This document shows positions 1 to 7,675 of a DNA stretch of 37,126 nt, one piece after another. The notes below the pieces were generated by a model. The model was not told where the DNA came from. It saw only the letters and a program-made list of their open reading frames with translations, and did not search any database. Source of the DNA: Anaerolineales bacterium (GTDB lineage: Bacteria > Chloroflexota > Anaerolineae > Anaerolineales > UBA11858); NCBI GenBank assembly GCA_018335275.1, contig JAGXKM010000011.1:1-37126 (forward strand). The letters are read 5' to 3'. The translations under genes and the position numbers were made by a program. Within the stretch, counting starts at the first letter, position 1; each line of letters starts with the position of its first letter.

Positions 1-592
1 TACTTTCTTCGTCATACTCATTAATCCAACTTACAGGGACAACTTTTTTTTCAACTAATAGTACACCCTCTGAAATGATTAGATGTGTTGCGTTGTCTGT
101 TTGATGATCAAGGATCAACCTTTCCACATCCCCTATATGATGACCCTTTAATGTGACCACTTTTGCCCCTTCTTGGATTGGTTGGACATCATGCGGTATA
201 TTCTTGATTTCTTTCTTTGCCACCCTGATCTCATGTTCCTCTTTTATATGCGGTCCAACAGGGTACGGTCCAACAGGGGGATATGTAATCAGAATGGGAG
301 GACTCCCAAAAACAGGTTGTCTTTCTTTCTCATCTCGAATTTCGACGAACTGTTCCTCTTTATAATCCGGCAATGAATCTAAGGATTGATCCATTGGATA
401 AAGTTTCACCCTCTCTTCATTTGCGTCTTCCACAAGACTTATAGGAAGAACTTTGTCTTTCGACAAAATAGCCCCCTTTTTTAGGATAACATGGCTGACT
501 TCGTCCGTCTTAGGGTCAATCACAACTTCTTTTACTTTCCCCACCTTTTCACCACTATTTTTGACCACATCCGTTCCGTATTTGAAAATCAT
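1..592 (-). CDS. PRC-barrel domain protein, two barrels, 3' end outside the window
   Basis: The gene is cut by the left edge; about 197 residues are visible. The N-terminus (MIFKYGTDVV) opens a PRC-barrel: a VGKVKEVVIDPKTDEVSHV segment, then an acidic linker and a Pro/Gly stretch (PPVGPYPVGP). A second barrel follows (GDVERLILDHQTDNATHLII) and the frame is still open at base 1. PRC-barrels are small beta folds used in RNA processing, photosynthetic reaction centres and many stress proteins of unknown role. The start at 592 is preferred over an in-frame ATG at 604, because GGAGG lies 5 bases upstream of 592 and the paralogue at 9928-10563 starts at the same point. The two share domain order and the SLP/VE linker pattern. 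The protein is probably soluble; its function is unknown. Confidence 0.85.
   Translation of the reverse strand, partial: MIFKYGTDVVKNSGEKVGKVKEVVIDPKTDEVSHVILKKGAILSKDKVLPISLVEDANEERVKLYPMDQSLDSLPDYKEEQFVEIRDEKERQPVFGSPPILITYPPVGPYPVGPHIKEEHEIRVAKKEIKNIPHDVQPIQEGAKVVTLKGHHIGDVERLILDHQTDNATHLIISEGVLLVEKKVVPVSWINEYDEES
251..278. repeat. Short in-gene tandem duplication, 15-base unit
   Basis: CGGTCCAACAGGG occurs at 251-263 and again at 266-278, separated by TA, so a 15-base unit is present almost twice. It lies inside the PRC-barrel gene and encodes the repeat PVGPYPVGP in the linker between the barrels. The unit is a multiple of three, so the frame is kept. Confidence 0.8.
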
Positions 593-768
593 CTCAACCT
601 CCATACTTTTTTCGACCAAGTATCCCTATCCAGTTTTCTTCATTACTTATAGTAATAAGCCCTTTGCCTACCGTACATGCATCGCATTTTATTTTTAGTT
701 ATAAACAAGGATATAACTCCACCCCATTTTATATAAGCTCAATCAAAAATCTCCCTGCAAATAACTGG

Positions 769-1848
769 TTATTGAGCCCTTTCAAGAAATCCCTTGATGT
801 ATAGTTCATTAACGAGCACCTGACCTACAACAGCCACAGGATAAGCCAAGGCAATCCCAAACGCCCCTGCCAGAATACCCATCATTAACTGGATAATCAG
901 CGCCACAGCAGGGGCTAATGACACCGTTTGACGCTGAACGATAGGTGTCAAGAGATAATTTTCTAAGGTTTGAGCCCCCATATATAAGAGCAGCACATAA
1001 AACAACATCAAGGGGCTTTCAGCCAAAGCCACAAATCCCGCTGGGACAAAGGCAATAAATCCGCCTATGATTGGCACAAATGAAAGCAAACCCGTTATGA
1101 TACCCAGACTAAAGGATAAGGGCACTCCAATGATCGCCAATCCAACACCAACCAATACCCCCAGGATAACCATGGCAATCACACGACCAATGAGCCACCA
1201 TTTTAGAGCGTCGCCGATCTTCGTAATCACTTCCACAGCCCTCTCCCTGCGCGGAGGCGGGAAGAGTTTTACAAAACCTTCTACATACAAGGAGGGTTCA
1301 TAAGCAAAGTACACAGAAAGCACAAAAAAAATGATCAAATTAGCCACAAAACCAAACGCCCCGGAAAAAATTCCGGATACACGTTCCAGAATATTCCCTA
1401 CCCCTCTCACCTCGGTGATGATCTTGGACAAATCCTGGATCTGTTCAAACCAATCTTGGGCCCAAGGATACTGCCGTAAATTTGCTCTTATGCTCCTGGT
1501 AATATTCGGGGTTTGACTCGATATCCGGTCAAATTGTGATGATATGCTCGGGGCCAAAAACATACCCAGGAGTACAAATAATCCTGAGACAACAAGCAGT
1601 GAAATCAAAGTGGCCCAGCGCTTTGGGAGCGGGGTGATCTGATCCAGCCAATCCCCGGGAATTCTGAGGAAAACTGCCATCAAAGCAGCTGCAAATATGA
1701 GCAGAGCAACTTCTATCAAATAGGTACCCAGAAATATGGCAGCTGTTATCAAAACCGCGAAGAATATCCCCCACACGATACGATAGTTTAGGTCAGCCTT
1801 TCTCATTTCTGATCTTTTTCTGACTTCTTTTTTACTTTGGTCCTCCAT
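769..1848 (-). CDS. AI-2E/PerM family membrane transporter
   Basis: This 359-residue polytopic protein matches the AI-2E transporter (PerM, UPF0118) family. It has two adjacent N-terminal membrane segments (about 25-65), another near 80-100, an amphipathic soluble stretch (about 105-165), and a glycine-rich C-terminal block of several helices that includes LGIITGLLSFVPIIGGFIAF, the typical family signature. Members export small molecules; AI-2, Na+/H+ exchange and other substrates have been reported, so the substrate cannot be told here. The start at ATG 1848 has GAGGAG 5 bases upstream; a TTG at 1851 is less likely. It follows the baeRF gene by 23 bases and is probably the last gene of an OsmC-baeRF-permease operon. 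Confidence 0.88.
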   Translation of the reverse strand: MEDQSKKEVRKRSEMRKADLNYRIVWGIFFAVLITAAIFLGTYLIEVALLIFAAALMAVFLRIPGDWLDQITPLPKRWATLISLLVVSGLFVLLGMFLAPSISSQFDRISSQTPNITRSIRANLRQYPWAQDWFEQIQDLSKIITEVRGVGNILERVSGIFSGAFGFVANLIIFFVLSVYFAYEPSLYVEGFVKLFPPPRRERAVEVITKIGDALKWWLIGRVIAMVILGVLVGVGLAIIGVPLSFSLGIITGLLSFVPIIGGFIAFVPAGFVALAESPLMLFYVLLLYMGAQTLENYLLTPIVQRQTVSLAPAVALIIQLMMGILAGAFGIALAYPVAVVGQVLVNELYIKGFLERAQ

Positions 1849-1871
1849 CAAACTCCTCTGGCATTTCCCGC

Positions 1872-3023
1872 CTAATATCGTTTGATAGCAGCCACTTTGC
1901 TCGCGGGTTCAGGCATTTCCCTCTCTTCCAACTCATACACCACCCCATTATTGGCTATTGTCTGGATGGCAGCGAACCCGACCATTTCTCTGGACCCTTC
2001 TTCCTCAGCAGGTTTTTTCTGGTATTCATTAGCATCCCGATTATATGTCCCCCAGCTTGTTTCTCCCTTAGCAGTCATCAACTTGCTTATTTGGCCGTGA
2101 ATTGCAGCAGGCACAATATCTTCCATATCATGAAGTGCCTGATCTCTTTCGAGCAAAACTTGATAATCATTTTTTACTTTCTCAATCTCTTTTTCCACAA
2201 CATGGGATACTTTTCCCCAAGCCTGTGCATGTAATTCTCCCGCATCTAATATATGCGGATTTCCGCGCTCAATTTCTCCCTGCAGATGCGGATAGGAGTT
2301 AGCGTCTTTATAAATAGGAAGTTGTTTGTTTGCCCCAATTATGATTAAGGGGGCAGACTCACCCCCAATCCTATCCATTACCGCTGTATCCACCTGGTTG
2401 AAAAATCGCTGGATGTCTTTCTCCTCATCTTCTTCCGGATGGTGTTGATGAAAAATTCCTTTTTGTCCCTTGTGGCTTGGTGCACTTGTATTGTGAAACT
2501 CCAGCCTCTTCTCCGGATCTTCATATACCAGGGCCTCTTCCATGCTGGTGGGTTTATCGCTCAGGTTGATCTCGTCAACCGTATACCTGGTACCCCCATA
2601 TAGTTTTACATCCTTCAAGTCTAAGACCAGCAAGTAAAATTTCTCATTTTCAACAAAGAGAGGCAGCAAGGGCCGGACATAATAACGGTCGTTTACAAAA
2701 GCCTTTGCTTCAAATGGTATGGGAAGCCTGTATGCTAGAAGCTTGCCTTGCTGATAGAAAATCGCCAATCCGATTCCCTGATTCCGCCAGAATGTTTCCT
2801 TTGATATCAGTTTCTTTAACGGTTGGAGGTAGTCCTGCATGTCCCGTTTCCTAATCTGTCGATCTTCCAACTTTCTCTCCACTTCTTGAAGCAAATTCTT
2901 ATAGCGAATGGAATTCTGACTGACTTCTTTGCCCGCTTTTTGGGTTGGCATATATATGGAAATGCATGTCTCACCACGAAATTCCATTAACTCCTTAAAA
3001 GCTTTCAAAGGTAATAAATCCAT
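1872..3023 (-). CDS. Bacterial archaeo-eukaryotic release-factor-like protein (baeRF, probably family 3)
   Basis: The 383-residue protein resembles the baeRF superfamily, bacterial relatives of the archaeal/eukaryotic release factor eRF1 and Pelota. Supporting segments are the opening DLLPLKAFKELMEFRGETCISIYMP, the central FYLLVLDLKDVKLYGG strand-turn block, the linker with a His/Glu-rich patch (HQHHPEEDEEKD), the PLIIIGANKQLPIYKD segment and a C-terminal ANNGVVYELEEREMP stretch. The family is predicted to act at the ribosome; one superfamily member, Balon, is a ribosome hibernation factor. The start has AAGGAG 4-5 bases upstream. OsmC lies 29 bases upstream and a permease 23 bases downstream, so the context is stress related. 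The family call is from memory of its pattern. Ribosome binding is inference. Confidence 0.75.
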   Translation of the reverse strand: MDLLPLKAFKELMEFRGETCISIYMPTQKAGKEVSQNSIRYKNLLQEVERKLEDRQIRKRDMQDYLQPLKKLISKETFWRNQGIGLAIFYQQGKLLAYRLPIPFEAKAFVNDRYYVRPLLPLFVENEKFYLLVLDLKDVKLYGGTRYTVDEINLSDKPTSMEEALVYEDPEKRLEFHNTSAPSHKGQKGIFHQHHPEEDEEKDIQRFFNQVDTAVMDRIGGESAPLIIIGANKQLPIYKDANSYPHLQGEIERGNPHILDAGELHAQAWGKVSHVVEKEIEKVKNDYQVLLERDQALHDMEDIVPAAIHGQISKLMTAKGETSWGTYNRDANEYQKKPAEEEGSREMVGFAAIQTIANNGVVYELEEREMPEPASKVAAIKRY

Positions 3024-3052
3024 AACTCTCCTTTATGTATGGGGTTGGAAAT

Positions 3053-3475
3053 TTAGACCTTCTTCGATTTGACCTCAATCCCATCCTGAAACATTTTTTG
3101 GATCGGGCACTGATGAGCAATCTGAAAAAGCTTCTCCTCCTCCCTTTCCGATAGATCACCTATAAGTCTGATCGATTCATTTATTTGTTCCTGATAACGA
3201 TCGATATCCTGACAGTTTTCACAATCTTCTTCAAATACACGTTCATACGTCAAATCAAATTCCACTTCTTGAACTGAAACTTGATGGTGATTTGCGTAAG
3301 AAAGGATTACTTGAGCAGTGCAGGAGGCTAAACTGAATAACATCATCCCGTAAGGAGTGACTTCATGCAATCCTTCTACTTTAAAAACATCCCCATTTTC
3401 CGGATCTCGGGGGTCCGAGGCCAGAAACTCTACTTCAAACTGGTTATTCTGCCTAAAAATGATCCTCTCTGCCAT
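3053..3475 (-). CDS. OsmC/Ohr-like family protein
   Basis: With the ATG at 3475 the product is 140 residues. An upstream in-frame TTG at 3493 is rejected because AAGGAG sits just before the ATG. The fold is OsmC-like: an N-terminal strand pair, a helix carrying the first redox Cys (LFSLASCTAQVIL, Cys52) and a C-terminal helix with the second (AHQCPIQKMF, Cys123). OsmC/Ohr proteins reduce organic hydroperoxides in the cytoplasm with this Cys pair. An extra CENC pair (Cys85, Cys88) lies in the middle and is not part of the usual active site. It shares little with the window's other OsmC (16070-16513), so they are different subfamilies. It appears to lead the baeRF-permease operon. Confidence 0.85.
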   Translation of the reverse strand: MAERIIFRQNNQFEVEFLASDPRDPENGDVFKVEGLHEVTPYGMMLFSLASCTAQVILSYANHHQVSVQEVEFDLTYERVFEEDCENCQDIDRYQEQINESIRLIGDLSEREEEKLFQIAHQCPIQKMFQDGIEVKSKKV

Positions 3476-3499
3476 CAGAATCTCCTTTTCCAATTCAAA

Positions 3500-3540
3500 G
3501 GGGTTCTCTTATTACTTCAGGCTTCGCATAAGAAAACCCC
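3500..3540 (-). terminator. Intergenic hairpin between coiled-coil gene and OsmC gene
   Basis: On the minus strand GGGGTTTTCTTAT (3540-3528) pairs with ATAAGAGAACCCC (3512-3500), giving 13 pairs including one G-U, around a 15-base loop. Only TTTG follows, so it may be a weak terminator, an attenuator or an mRNA-stabilising hairpin. It lies between the stop at 3561 and the OsmC start at 3475. Confidence 0.5.
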
Positions 3541-3560
3541 TGCAAAGAATGCCGTTGTCC

Positions 3561-3854
3561 CTAGCTGAACTGTTCGATGGCTTCATCCACAGATACTTTC
3601 AAGTCATCTAAGGCTTCATCTATGCCTTTTGTGACTTCTTTCCAAGCATCTTTTGATTTGGATTGCAAACCACTAATTTCCTGATTTACCTTTTCATACT
3701 TCTCTTTTAGGAGAGATATCTGGTTTTTGGCTTTAATTCTCGTGTCAGTGCCAGCGTTTTTAGCTTTTGCAATCAACAAATTGATTCTGGCCTCTAATTC
3801 TTCAAGTTCAGCCTCCACTTTTTCCTGATAAGCTTCTTTCTTTTTGAATTTCAT
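3561..3854 (-). CDS. Small charged coiled-coil protein
   Basis: The 97-residue protein is almost entirely helical and rich in Lys and Glu. Heptad-like spacing of Leu/Ile/Val runs through EAELEELEARINLLIAKAK and ISLLKEKYEKVNQEISGLQ, and the C-terminus (ALDDLKVSVDEAIEQFS) is amphipathic. No enzymatic motif, signal peptide or membrane segment is visible. Small proteins of this kind are often found beside stress genes and resemble apolipoprotein-like or LEA-like helical proteins, but no specific family is recognised. AGGAGG lies 7 bases before the start, so it is very likely translated. The OsmC gene begins 85 bases downstream across a hairpin. Confidence 0.75.
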   Translation of the reverse strand: MKFKKKEAYQEKVEAELEELEARINLLIAKAKNAGTDTRIKAKNQISLLKEKYEKVNQEISGLQSKSKDAWKEVTKGIDEALDDLKVSVDEAIEQFS

Positions 3855-3944
3855 CTTAAAACCTCCTAATCATTTGTACGTAAAATGAACTTAAAATATT
3901 TTCTATCTCTTAGAAATCTGGAATATGACTTTTTGACCATACAG

Positions 3945-5201
3945 TTAATTTCTTTCTTTATATTGCTCCCCCTCAAGATCTGGAAACCCTCTATTCATGG
4001 ACGCAGATATTGACATCATATTTCCCATGACACTATTTGCGTGAATTTTCAGCCACTTCACGATCTCCTCACGGCGCAAAAAGCCCACAATTTCATCCCC
4101 CTCGCAGACCGGAAGCTGCCGAACGGATTTTCGGCTCAATTTCGTAAAGGCGTCAGATGCATCTTCATCTTTAGTCACGGTTACCAACTCATCCCTGGGT
4201 GTCATGATCTCATTGACCAGCACATCTTCCCAATTCTCTTTATTGACCCCCCGGACGTCTTCCAGGGTCACCAAACCTACCAAGTGGTTCTCCTCCAACA
4301 CGGGGAAGGCATGGTCATCCTTTTGCATGATATGCTTATCTACCAATTCGGAAACACTCAATTTTCCATTTACGGTTGGTGGATCAACGCGCATCATATC
4401 CTCAACTTTCACGCCTTCTAAAATATCCTGGACTACAATCTCCTGGTAGCTTTGGACCGCCGCGCTGTTCAGAAACCAGCCGATAAAAGACAACCATAGA
4501 CCATCAATCAAACCGCTTCCAAAGAAAGGGATTTTCGCGCCAAATACCATGGAAATGCCGCCCATGATCATCAGCCATGCGATGGTTTGTCCAACCCAAG
4601 ATGCCCATCGGGTGGCTTTCCTCAAATCTTCCGTGATGCTCCACAAAATCGACCTCAGCACTCTCCCCCCATCCAATGGGAAACCGGGTATCATGTTAAA
4701 TACACCCAAAAGCAGATTGATGGGACCTAACCACAGCAAAAGAGTTGGGAGAGGTTTTAATTGCGAGATGATATCGGAAGCATTCTCAACTTGCAGGTCC
4801 AATTCTTGGAATCCAACACCCGAAACTGCAATGAAGAAGATCCCCAATATAATACTCGTCGCCGGTCCTACAATCGTGATCAAGAATTCAGAAAGCGGGG
4901 AATCTGGATGGCGTTGGATGCTGGATACGCCTCCAAAAAGGAACAGCGTAATACCCTGAACCGGGACCCCTCTGGCCCTCGCCATCAAGGAATGTGCTAA
5001 TTCATGTGCCAGAACAGATGCGAAAAACAAGATGGCAGCTGAAAACGCAGTAAGAAACCTTTTCTGAATCGTCCATTCTGGATGCAAACTGCCAAATAAA
5101 TTGGTTAAATTCCAGGTTACTAAAACCAGAATGAACAACCAGCTCCAATTAATTTTTATTTTGATGCCAAATATTTTTCCAATCCGGATGTTATTGCCCA
5201 T
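3945..5201 (-). CDS. Site-2 protease family membrane metalloprotease with two CBS domains
   Basis: The 418-residue protein has the zinc site of the M50 family: HELAH at 66-70 inside a membrane segment and the second metal ligand in GFPLDGGRVLRS (Asp177). A LFLFGGV segment is typical of the SpoIVFB-like group. Several hydrophobic helices cover residues 20-250. Two CBS domains follow (about 265-325 and 331-388), with the VLEENHLVGLVTLEDV and LPVCEGDEIVGFLRREEIV patterns. CBS domains bind adenosyl ligands, so activity may respond to ATP/AMP. These proteases cut membrane-embedded substrates; the target is unknown, although anti-sigma factors are common ones. The start has AAGGAGAAGGAA directly upstream. 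The gene stands apart from its neighbours by about 90 and 136 bases. Confidence 0.93.
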   Translation of the reverse strand: MGNNIRIGKIFGIKIKINWSWLFILVLVTWNLTNLFGSLHPEWTIQKRFLTAFSAAILFFASVLAHELAHSLMARARGVPVQGITLFLFGGVSSIQRHPDSPLSEFLITIVGPATSIILGIFFIAVSGVGFQELDLQVENASDIISQLKPLPTLLLWLGPINLLLGVFNMIPGFPLDGGRVLRSILWSITEDLRKATRWASWVGQTIAWLMIMGGISMVFGAKIPFFGSGLIDGLWLSFIGWFLNSAAVQSYQEIVVQDILEGVKVEDMMRVDPPTVNGKLSVSELVDKHIMQKDDHAFPVLEENHLVGLVTLEDVRGVNKENWEDVLVNEIMTPRDELVTVTKDEDASDAFTKLSRKSVRQLPVCEGDEIVGFLRREEIVKWLKIHANSVMGNMMSISASMNRGFPDLEGEQYKERN

Positions 5202-5337
5202 TTCCTTCTCCTTGAAATTCCCTTATCTATAGGTAGACTAGCATAAAACTAAATCGTTGTTTATAGATCTAGCTTATCTTCCAGTTATAGATTTCGATAT
5301 AGTTGGAGGAAAAAACCCTTTGGAATTGTTTTCGCCC

Positions 5338-6207
5338 TCACCTGATTTTTGACAATTCACTTGAAAGCGTTTTACAAAGGTGGGCACCAAAGAAGACAAT
5401 TAAACTGCTTAGATATATCCAGAAAAGCAGGACAACGATCGTGCTCAAGGAACCATACACAAATTGATAACGGGCTAAACCACTGCTCAGATACCACTTG
5501 ATACCAATGGAAGCTCCCCTCCAAATTAAAGTGATAAACGTTGAACTTATCAGAGCAGCTATCCCATTAACTTTTGTTCGTGGTAATAAGAAATACAAAC
5601 TCAGGAAAAAAAGAAAAGGGGAGATCCAGGAGACGGCATCAGCGATGAATGCCACGAAATTTAACTCAGTGATTTGGGGAAAAGTGGAAATATTAAATTC
5701 AATATTAGTCAGGATATCAAAAACGGTGGAAGACAGCATCAATAAGATGAGCAAAACGATGATCACGCCAACCATAATTAAACCCAATAAACGTTTTTGA
5801 ACAAAGCTCCTCTTTTTGATCTCAGGCCAGGCCCTATTGATATTATCAACCAAGATAGAAAAGGCATTGGAAGCAGACCAAAGGAAACCGATGGAACCCA
5901 ATAAGCCGATTGAATTTCTCAGTTCTTGAATCCTTTGAATATTCCGCTCTACGATAGATTGTGAAACTGGTATAACGGACGTCATTAATGTTTCGATTTT
6001 GGCAATCGCTTCGTTGCCGGACACAAAATAACTGGCGGCGGTGACCATGATGATCAACAAAGGCGATAGCGAGAATAAGACGTAATACGTCATACTCGCT
6101 GCCGCTCTGGAAGCTTCCTGGTCTTGAAAACTGGCTATCGTCTTTTTTACTATTTGGAATATTTTTTTGGTTATCTCCACCAGCCAACCAGCGACGTCGT
6201 TAAACAT
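5338..6207 (-). CDS. YihY/BrkB family membrane protein
   Basis: The product is 289 residues from the ATG at 6207. Earlier in-frame starts (up to TTG 6228) are rejected because GGAGAGG sits 6 bases before 6207. It is an integral membrane protein with about six helices. Family features are AAASMTYYVLFSLSPLLII near the N-terminus, LWSASNAFSILVDNINRAW, and the C-terminal YGSLSTIVVLLFWIYLSS signature. The YihY/BrkB (formerly RNase BN) family is an inner-membrane family of poorly known function; the old ribonuclease assignment is wrong. The gene stands alone: 136 bases from the protease gene and 180 from the gene upstream. Confidence 0.9.
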   Translation of the reverse strand: MFNDVAGWLVEITKKIFQIVKKTIASFQDQEASRAAASMTYYVLFSLSPLLIIMVTAASYFVSGNEAIAKIETLMTSVIPVSQSIVERNIQRIQELRNSIGLLGSIGFLWSASNAFSILVDNINRAWPEIKKRSFVQKRLLGLIMVGVIIVLLILLMLSSTVFDILTNIEFNISTFPQITELNFVAFIADAVSWISPFLFFLSLYFLLPRTKVNGIAALISSTFITLIWRGASIGIKWYLSSGLARYQFVYGSLSTIVVLLFWIYLSSLIVFFGAHLCKTLSSELSKIR

Positions 6208-6330
6208 TAGCATCCTCTCCATACCCAATAGCTTTTACCCTTGTTTACCCTCCATCCATAAGCTTCAACTAAATATATCATCATACCCATTTTCTTGCGC
6301 CCCCTTTATTCCTATACGCAACACACTAGT

Positions 6331-6339
6331 GGGGGGGGG
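6331..6339. repeat. Run of nine G in an intergenic spacer
   Basis: Nine consecutive G (nine C on the minus strand) lie in the 180-base spacer between the yihY-like gene start (6207) and the end of the 169-residue gene (6388). It is next to the 8-base palindrome CACTAGTG (6324-6331). Homopolymers this long are prone to slippage and to sequencing error. Confidence 0.9.
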
Positions 6340-6387
6340 TGAGATTGGGTTCCGGCAATGTCCCCCTGCAAAGGACCACTCCCGCCT

Positions 6388-6897
6388 CTACTCTCCTTTC
6401 GCTTTCTTCCGGGGCCACTTCCAAAGCACTAGCAATACAACAGCTAAAGCAATCCAACCGAACCAATAATCCAAGGGGCCAAAAAATCTACCCAGATGTT
6501 CCGCCCTTCGTTTTCTTTCATTCAATTCAGCGATAAAAGCTTTGGCTGCCCCAGGATTGTCCACACTTGCAAAATCCAGCAGAACAGGGGCCGCTCGAAG
6601 ACCGCCCATACGTTTCCAGACCCGGAGTTTTAACTTATCTCCTTCCACCTCGCCCGTTACATCAGAAATATGGATGGGCCCTGAAAAAGCTTCCATCACT
6701 TTTAATGCAGCGGGTTTAGCCTGGGTTTTGACTTGCGCTTTGATCGTATCACCCTTTTCTTCCCCAGAAACAACTTCTTCAATGCTGTCCAGCATACCCG
6801 TCAGATTGATTTCAAGATATTCTTCCCTCAGCGTAAACGTGATAACTCTTTGTGGATCATCAGCGCTTCGTGCAGTGTATGTATATGTGTTCGTCAT
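6388..6897 (-). CDS. Unknown protein with a single C-terminal membrane anchor
   Basis: The 169-residue product has a soluble N-terminal part (about 1-140), with alternating polar/hydrophobic strands (TYTARSADDPQRVITFTL, EYLEINLTGMLDSIEEVV) and a helical stretch (AAKAFIAELNERKRRAEHLG). A single hydrophobic helix (DYWFGWIALAVVLLVLWKW) and a basic tail (PRKKAKGE) end it. This is the layout of a tail-anchored protein with the N-terminus in the cytoplasm and positive residues after the helix. No signal peptide is present and I do not recognise the domain. AAGGAG lies 7 bases before the start. The gene is monocistronic in appearance, divergent from the pseudo-receiver gene at 7183. Confidence 0.75.
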   Translation of the reverse strand: MTNTYTYTARSADDPQRVITFTLREEYLEINLTGMLDSIEEVVSGEEKGDTIKAQVKTQAKPAALKVMEAFSGPIHISDVTGEVEGDKLKLRVWKRMGGLRAAPVLLDFASVDNPGAAKAFIAELNERKRRAEHLGRFFGPLDYWFGWIALAVVLLVLWKWPRKKAKGE

Positions 6898-7093
6898 CTC
6901 ACAACTCCTTTAATCCTACCGATTTATGAGTGTTGACGGCAATTTGGACGCCATCTCACTTCCCACATAATGTAAAACAAAACGTTTCAGTTTTCCATAG
7001 ATATGAGTGCCTTTCTAGTTATATGTTTGGATACATAGAGAAACAAGATTAATTTGTACCTTGAAATATACCCTAATTCATTCCTTTTATATA

Positions 7094-7121
7094 TTGGCTT
7101 TTTTTCTCAACATGTTATGCT
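7094..7121 (+). promoter_or_regulatory. Weak sigma-70-like promoter candidate
   Basis: TTGGCT (7094-7099) and TATGCT (7116-7121) are separated by 16 bases, each matching 4 of 6 consensus positions. They lie 62 bases before the gene at 7183, in a 285-base AT-rich divergent spacer in which nothing else was recognised. Confidence 0.3.
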
Positions 7122-7182
7122 AAGAACGAACTAATCACTGAAGTTACGAATAAAAATATTTACAGATTGAAAAAGGAATGAT

Positions 7183-7560
7183 ATGGAAAGATGTCGAATT
7201 GTTTTAGCCAACGAATCCAGGTTGCTGAGGGAAATGCTTAAAAGCGTAATTGATAAATCTCCCAGCCTGGAAATTGTGGGCGAGACAGAAAAATTCTCAG
7301 AAATTAAAAAGTTGGCAGAAAAGCACAATGCCCACTGGGTCTTTGTCACGCTGTCATCTACAGGAAATATCCCCGATCAAATAAACGACCTGCTCATCCC
7401 AGGATCAGCTATCTCCATTCTGGCCATCAGCAACAATGGGGAAAGAGTCAAGATCCGTTGGGTTGACCTTCATGAAGAAACCTATATCGATTGGTCTTTA
7501 GAAGAAATGCTGACAATTTTACAGGAAAAAATTCCCCATCATGAGCGTTATTCCGGATGA
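7183..7560 (+). CDS. Stand-alone pseudo-receiver protein
   Basis: The 125-residue protein looks like the receiver domain of a NarL-type response regulator with no output domain. The opening RIVLANESRLLREMLKSVIDKSPSLEIVGE matches the first strand and helix, but the acidic pair is replaced by Asn10-Glu11. The strand that should end in the phospho-acceptor Asp reads HWVFVTLSS, placing Thr56 there. It probably cannot be phosphorylated in the usual way and may act by protein contact. AGGAA lies 5 bases before the ATG. It is single, flanked by divergent and convergent genes, and followed by a good terminator. Its N-terminus resembles that of the LuxR-type protein at 17915-18604. The fold assignment is by pattern; the function is unknown. 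Confidence 0.7.
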   Translation: MERCRIVLANESRLLREMLKSVIDKSPSLEIVGETEKFSEIKKLAEKHNAHWVFVTLSSTGNIPDQINDLLIPGSAISILAISNNGERVKIRWVDLHEETYIDWSLEEMLTILQEKIPHHERYSG

Positions 7561-7622
7561 AGCGCACTGACAAACTTCAAGGTTGGATCTGACGATCGGG
7601 ATCCTATTCCCCAAACATTAAT

Positions 7623-7661
7623 GACCTCCTGGGTAAAATGGTGTCCAGGAGGTCTTTTCTT
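7623..7661 (+). terminator. Rho-independent terminator
   Basis: GACCTCCTGG (7623-7632) and CCAGGAGGTC (7645-7654) form a perfect 10-base-pair stem with a 12-base loop, followed by TTTTCTT. It lies 63 bases after the pseudo-receiver stop and before the convergent dodecin gene. Confidence 0.85.
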
Positions 7662-7675
7662 TGTATTTCTCCTTT

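Noticed and set aside
605-768. AT-rich inverted repeats (such as AGTTATA...TATAACT) after the AI-2E-type gene
   Set aside because: Short AT-only stems without a T tract are expected by chance in this spacer.
4041-4959. Plus-strand open frames of 126 and 136 codons
   Set aside because: They lie antisense to the site-2 protease gene, whose motifs are unmistakable; composition is that of a shadow frame.
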